Below are positions 60,097 to 64,000 of a stretch of DNA of 64,000 nucleotides, piece after piece (within the stretch, counting starts at the first letter, position 1; each line of letters begins with the position of its first letter). A program made the translations under genes and the position numbers. This stretch comes from CALLMM01 sp964429855. GTDB taxonomy: Bacteria; Armatimonadota; Chthonomonadetes; Chthonomonadales; CAJBBX01. Where the stretch lies: contig CAYSDM010000001.1 of NCBI GenBank assembly GCA_964429855.1, positions 1 to 64,000 on the forward strand. The letters are read 5' to 3'. The notes under the pieces are model-generated. The model saw only the letters and a program-made list of their open reading frames with translations. It had not been told where the DNA came from and ran no database searches.

Positions 60097-61350
60097 TCAG
60101 AAGGCCATCGCCTGGAGAATGGAGGGCACGTCGTCCGGGAGGAGGGGAGGGGTTTCGCCCAGCGCGGCGTCCATCTGCGCCGCCCACTTCATGCCGGAAC
60201 CGGTCAGCACGGCGACAATCGTCTCTTCCGGATCGAGCGTTCCGGCATCTGCCTGTCGTTTCAGGGCGGCAATCGGCGCGGCGGAGGCTCCTTCGACACA
60301 GACGCCATGCTGTCCGAGCCGTCTCATTGCAGCGAGCAGTTCGTTGTCCGGGGCGTCCCAGGCGTCGCCGCCGCTGCCGTGAATCGCCTCCAGAATACAC
60401 TCGCTGCCGGTCGGATCGCCGATGCTGAGGGCGAAGGTCTGCGGGGGAACCGACAGCAGATGATCGCGATTCTCGCGCAGGGTCTGAACAATGAAGTTCG
60501 CGCCGGCAGCCTGGCAGGCAGTCATGCGCGGCAGCCTGTCTGTCAGACCGAGGTCGCGCAGTTCGCGAAAGCCTTTGTATGGACCGTAGAGGGCGTCTCC
60601 GCCGGAGATCGGGACGCACATGCGATCCGGGATGCGCCCAAGCTGCCCGAAGACTTCGAACGCAAGGGTCTTGTATCCCTCGACGCCGTAGGGGTTGCCC
60701 GGTCCGGCATATGTGCCCAGCACCGTACAGGGATAGAAACCCTCCTCGCGAACGAGCGTCTCCATCAGGATGCGGGCGTTCTGGATAACCGGACCCGGCT
60801 GCTTCGGCACGGTGATCCAGGCTCCGAAAAGGCGCATCAGGCGAAGCTGTTCCGGGGAGGCTCCGGGATCAGTAATGATAAGCAGCGAGATGCCGTTGCG
60901 AGCCGCAAAGGCGGCGCAGGCGACCCCGGAGTTGCCGGTGGTCGTGAGGACGGCGCGGCGATAGCCCCTCTCTCTCGCCGCCGTCATCGAGACCGTATGC
61001 AGCCGGTCTTTGAAGGAGGCGGTCGGATTGACGCTTTCCAGTTTCAGATAGAGATGGGGCAGCCCCAGTTCCCGGTTCAGAGCCTCGATCTTTACAAGGG
61101 GAGTCTGTCCCTCTCCCAGGGGCAGAACCTGTTCGGGGCGGGTCGCCGGAAGGAGCGGCGCATAGTCCCAGACACGCCCGGTCCGTTTCAGGAAATCCGG
61201 GTTCACGCGGTCCAGATCGTAGCGAACCTCGAGCCAGTGCGGGAAACCTGCCGCATCGGCGCAGGTGTCGCAGCCGAACCATGGCGACAGGCTGTCCGTC
61301 TCCTGTTCGCATCGGGGACATACCAGCCGGAACTCTGTGGATGTGATCAC
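60097..61350 (-). CDS. thrC: Threonine synthase
   Basis: 417 residues from GTG 61350, chosen because AAGGAGG precedes it by five bases (GTG 61368 would add six residues). The N-terminal zinc ribbon (CPRCEQE ... CDTC) is typical of this thrC subgroup. PLP fold type II: NPTASFKDRLH (Schiff-base Lys), TTTGNSGVACAAFAARNG and PISGGDALYGPYKG. It converts O-phosphohomoserine to threonine. It stands alone, divergent from a Gfo/Idh gene. Confidence 0.9.
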   Translation of the reverse strand: MITSTEFRLVCPRCEQETDSLSPWFGCDTCADAAGFPHWLEVRYDLDRVNPDFLKRTGRVWDYAPLLPATRPEQVLPLGEGQTPLVKIEALNRELGLPHLYLKLESVNPTASFKDRLHTVSMTAARERGYRRAVLTTTGNSGVACAAFAARNGISLLIITDPGASPEQLRLMRLFGAWITVPKQPGPVIQNARILMETLVREEGFYPCTVLGTYAGPGNPYGVEGYKTLAFEVFGQLGRIPDRMCVPISGGDALYGPYKGFRELRDLGLTDRLPRMTACQAAGANFIVQTLRENRDHLLSVPPQTFALSIGDPTGSECILEAIHGSGGDAWDAPDNELLAAMRRLGQHGVCVEGASAAPIAALKRQADAGTLDPEETIVAVLTGSGMKWAAQMDAALGETPPLLPDDVPSILQAMAF

Positions 61351-61433
61351 TACCGCCTCCTTCCGCACAGGTACATAGATTATGTCACACGAACAGATGG
61401 GAAGGAGAGCGGATGGGAAAGGGGATTCTCTGA

Positions 61434-62435
61434 ATGCATCATGGAAAGCTGCAGATTGCGGTGGTCGGTCTGGGGGCTTTCGGGCAGAGGTATCTGCAGG
61501 CGTTGAAGCCGATGGCGGGGGTGGATGTCGCCTGGGTGAGTGATCTCGATCCGGCGCGCTGCCGACAGGCGGCGCAGGAGTTCGACGTGCACCGTTTCAC
61601 AACGGAGATGACTCCCATCTGCGACGATTCGCGGGTGGATGCCGTCATTGTGGTGACGCCCGAATCCGCGCACCGAGAGATTGCGGTCGCCGCGCTGGAG
61701 TCGGGCAAACACGTTCTGGTAGAGAAGCCGCTTGCCACTACAGAAGAGGATGCGCTGGCGATGATCGCGGCGGCGGAGAGGGCGAACTGTCTGCTGATGA
61801 CCGCCTTCCTGCTGCGTTTTGATTATCGGTATGCGCGATTGAAACAGCGCCTGCCGCAAATCGCCCCCGTTCGCAATCTCTATGCCTATCGAAACTTCGA
61901 CAGAGGGCTGTTTCAACTCTACAGCCGCGCGCACAGCTTTGTCGAGAACGCGATTCACGACATTGATCTGCTGATCTGGTATGTGGACAGCCCGGTGAAG
62001 CGCGTTCACGGCTTCTGCCGCAATACGCTCGGACTGCCCAATCCCGATATCAACTGGGGAGTGCTGGAGTTTGAGAACGGCGTCCTCGCCGTGCTGCAGA
62101 CCACCTGGCTCTATCCTCCCCAGAAGCACGAAGACCTGCAGTGGAATGCGGGGATTCAGGTCATGGGGGATCGGGGCGTGCTGGAGGCGCGTAACGACAG
62201 CGACGGATTCCGCGCCAATGCCGAAGATGCGGGCATTCTGCTGCTCGATCAGACCGGCTGGGCGGATATCTGGGGAGAGGCGCGAGGCGCGTTCGGCGCG
62301 ATGCTTCGCCACTTTCTTGCCTGCCTGCGCGGAGAGACCGCGTATGCGGGAACCACACCGCAGCAGGCGCTCGAAGCGATGCGGATCGCCTGCCGTCTGA
62401 TTGCCGATTCCGAACGAGAGGAGAGACAACCTTGA
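61434..62435 (+). CDS. Gfo/Idh/MocA-family oxidoreductase
   Basis: 333 residues. Rossmann motif IAVVGLGAFGQRYL, ALESGKHVLVEKPLATTEEDAL, MTAFLLRFDYRYA and SFVENAIHDIDLLIWYVD. NAD(P)-dependent dehydrogenase of a sugar-type substrate. It overlaps the M20 peptidase gene (TTG start within the stop), so the two are coupled. Divergent from thrC. Confidence 0.92.
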   Translation: MHHGKLQIAVVGLGAFGQRYLQALKPMAGVDVAWVSDLDPARCRQAAQEFDVHRFTTEMTPICDDSRVDAVIVVTPESAHREIAVAALESGKHVLVEKPLATTEEDALAMIAAAERANCLLMTAFLLRFDYRYARLKQRLPQIAPVRNLYAYRNFDRGLFQLYSRAHSFVENAIHDIDLLIWYVDSPVKRVHGFCRNTLGLPNPDINWGVLEFENGVLAVLQTTWLYPPQKHEDLQWNAGIQVMGDRGVLEARNDSDGFRANAEDAGILLLDQTGWADIWGEARGAFGAMLRHFLACLRGETAYAGTTPQQALEAMRIACRLIADSEREERQP

Positions 62436-63589
62436 GCGTTATTACCAGAGCGCGCGCCCTCACCCTGCTGACCGATCTGATCGCCATTCCCTCCGTCAAT
62501 CCAATGGGGCGGGACATACCCGTGACGGAGCCTGTCGAACGGGGAGCGGCGGACTATATCGAATCGCTGTTTCGTCCCTATGGCGTGCAGATGACGCGGG
62601 AGCGAGTCGCTCCGGCGCATGAGAACCTGCTCATTGCCATTCCCGGCAAGACCGACCAACCCGCGACGCTGCTCGAATCGCACATGGATACCGTGCCTGC
62701 GGACGACTGGAGCGACCGGGCTTTCACGCCGCGTGTCGAGGGAGACATTGTCTACGGGCGCGGAGCCTGCGACGATAAGGGACCGCTGGTCTCTATGATC
62801 CTCGCGGCGCTGGAGGTTCTGGAGAGCGGAGCGGCTCCTCCCGCCCCCGTTCTGTTTCTGGCTGCCGGAGATGAGGAGTGCGCGCAGCTTGGCATCCGGC
62901 ATTTTCGCGGGAAGAACCTGCCCGTCGGGCGCGGCATCTTCGGAGAGCCGACCAACCTGATTCCCATTGTGCAGCATAAGGGAACGCTGCGCTGGGATAT
63001 TACGGTACATGGCAAGAGCGCGCATACCTCGCGACCGGAACTCGGCGTCAACGCGATACACGGCATGATCCGCGTGATCGCCGAAATAGGGCAGCATCAG
63101 GAAGACCTTCAGCGGCGCTACGCCAATCCGAGGATTACCGGTCCTTCGCTGACGGTAACGATGATTCACGGCGGGCGCACGCGCAACGCCGTCCCGGATG
63201 AGTGCGCTATCGCCCTCGATTTTCGCCTGCTGCCGGGAATGGACCTGCCTGCCTGCCGCGCGGAACTGATCGCCCGACTGGACAATCTGGGGCTTTCCAT
63301 TTCGCATAGCGACCTGCAGATACAGACTCCTCCGCTGAATACCGCTCTGGACGATCCGTTCAGCCTGCGGGTGCTGGAGATATGCCGCCGCCATGCCGGA
63401 AGCGGGATCGAACTGGAAGGCGTTCCCTACGGAACCGATGCGGCATGGATTTCAGATCGCGCGCCTGCGCTGGTTCTGGGACCGGGCAGCATCGCCACCG
63501 CGCACGCCGTTGACGAACAGATAGACATCAACGAGGTGGTCGCCTGCGCCGAGATATATCGGGATATTCTGCTGGCGGACTACGCCTGA
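62432..63589 (+). CDS. M20-family metallopeptidase (ArgE/DapE type)
   Basis: 385 residues from TTG 62432, GAGGAGAG upstream. Two-zinc aminoacylase fold: LLESHMDTVPADDWS (first His/Asp), GRGACDDKGPL (bridging Asp), LAAGDEECA (Glu pair), FGEPTNL and HGKSAHTSRPELGVNAI from the dimerisation domain. Relatives remove acyl or succinyl groups from amino acids or hydrolyse dipeptides. The substrate is unknown; the pairing with a sugar-type dehydrogenase suggests an N-acyl amino sugar or amino acid. Confidence 0.92.
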   Translation: MSVITRARALTLLTDLIAIPSVNPMGRDIPVTEPVERGAADYIESLFRPYGVQMTRERVAPAHENLLIAIPGKTDQPATLLESHMDTVPADDWSDRAFTPRVEGDIVYGRGACDDKGPLVSMILAALEVLESGAAPPAPVLFLAAGDEECAQLGIRHFRGKNLPVGRGIFGEPTNLIPIVQHKGTLRWDITVHGKSAHTSRPELGVNAIHGMIRVIAEIGQHQEDLQRRYANPRITGPSLTVTMIHGGRTRNAVPDECAIALDFRLLPGMDLPACRAELIARLDNLGLSISHSDLQIQTPPLNTALDDPFSLRVLEICRRHAGSGIELEGVPYGTDAAWISDRAPALVLGPGSIATAHAVDEQIDINEVVACAEIYRDILLADYA

Positions 63590-63594
63590 CCGGT

Positions 63595-64000
63595 TTAACG
63601 CTTTGACCGGGACTGGAGGTAGGCTTCGTACTCCCTGAAGAGACGGACGGCGCGTTCGTCTTTCGCCTTTGCCTTGCTGCGCGGATCGTGGAAATAGCCG
63701 TGATAGGCGTAGGCGGTCAGATAGTCGGCATATCGGGCTTCGATCTCTATCTGACGCCGTACCCGGCTGAAGGCAGCGGGATAGCTGTTGCTATATCCCT
63801 TGCTGCCGTCCATCTCCCATACCTCCAGATCCGACCAGATATGTTTGTTCGTGTCGGCGTGCCAGGAGCGGTACTTTGCGAAAATCTCCGCCAGCATGGC
63901 GATCCGGTTTTCGGGGTTGTAGGTGTATTTGTAGGGGATATAGCCCGCGCCGACCGCATCCTGATAGGCGAAGATGTCTACCTTGCTCTCCATGAGCAGT
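63595..64000 (-). CDS. 3' part of a DUF4434-like gene
   Basis: The frame is open to the window edge, so the start lies outside. The visible end includes VDIFAYQDAVGAG, HADTNKHIWSDLEVWEMDG, and a helical tail ending RLFREYEAYLQSRSKR. The V-D-x-x-A-x-Q-D-x-V-G pattern followed by a tryptophan-rich strand fits DUF4434, a TIM-barrel glycosidase-like domain. Partial gene, family tentative. Confidence 0.6.
   Translation of the reverse strand, partial: LLMESKVDIFAYQDAVGAGYIPYKYTYNPENRIAMLAEIFAKYRSWHADTNKHIWSDLEVWEMDGSKGYSNSYPAAFSRVRRQIEIEARYADYLTAYAYHGYFHDPRSKAKAKDERAVRLFREYEAYLQSRSKR

Noticed and set aside
1..64000. tRNA, rRNA, CRISPR array, riboswitch or insertion sequence
   Set aside because: I looked for T-loop GGTTCGA boxes, regularly spaced repeats, transposase motifs and terminal inverted repeats and found none that hold up; the only tandem repeat is the 3x20-bp unit at 18141.

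Overview
This 64 kb window looks like a chromosomal segment of an Armatimonadota (Armatimonadetes) bacterium. The best markers are two DUF1559-type prepilins whose N-termini carry the FTLIELLVVIAIIAILAA / FPVFAQAREKAR signature and whose C-termini carry the H-X9-DG motif. Supporting signs are multiplied secreted beta-propeller proteins, several Gfo/Idh/MocA oxidoreductases, a large GC-rich coding load with good Shine-Dalgarno sites, and frequent TTG/GTG starts. I saw no rRNA, tRNA, CRISPR array, transposase or prophage gene. Phylum assignment is an inference from protein style, not from a marker search.

Left part (1-13.6 kb): an inner-membrane TPR/WD40 protein with a Chloroflexota-like Thr/Pro linker; small DUF4177 protein; LOG-type hydrolase; PhyH dioxygenase. 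Two sigma/anti-sigma systems then converge. On the plus strand there is an unusually long sigma-70-like protein and a double zinc-finger anti-sigma; both are preceded by the same ~22-nt motif. On the minus strand there is an ECF sigma, an anti-sigma with a DUF4349-like domain, and a PQQ-type propeller. An intergenic stretch at 11.1-11.7 kb holds two near-identical two-box promoters. One drives a small membrane-protein/prepilin operon; the other drives a likely ~125-nt terminated RNA.

Middle (13.6-35 kb): a SUMF1-like/Tat-oxidoreductase/sulfatase-fold operon in which both the formylglycine acceptor and the FGE cysteines appear lost; apbE and glyS meeting tail to tail in a 3x20-bp tandem repeat; a Rieske/cytochrome b pair in which cytochrome b is fused to cytochrome c and lacks both ligands of one heme b; mtaB-rhaA; mfd-pdhA-pdhB-pdhC; and a secreted PKD metalloprotease.

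Right part (35-60 kb): a ~24 kb array of genes almost all on the minus strand. The lower half (35.7-42 kb) has the enzymes of a carbohydrate or sugar-acid catabolic set (TIM-barrel hydrolase, DapA-like aldolase/dehydratase, epimerase, enolase-superfamily dehydratase, two Gfo/Idh). The upper half (42-57.5 kb) combines FG-GAP/VCBS propellers, DUF3830, polysaccharide deacetylase, a large multispanning membrane protein, an APH-fold kinase, an isochorismatase-like hydrolase and a DegT-type aminotransferase, then a prepilin and a LacI regulator. Three or four genes in this array survive only as end fragments (GH32, FG-GAP, PhyH-like), so the region is either decaying or locally collapsed in the assembly. 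The right end has a lipoprotein/LacI unit with a probable LacI operator, thrC, another Gfo/Idh plus M20 peptidase pair, and the 3' end of a DUF4434-like gene that runs off the window.
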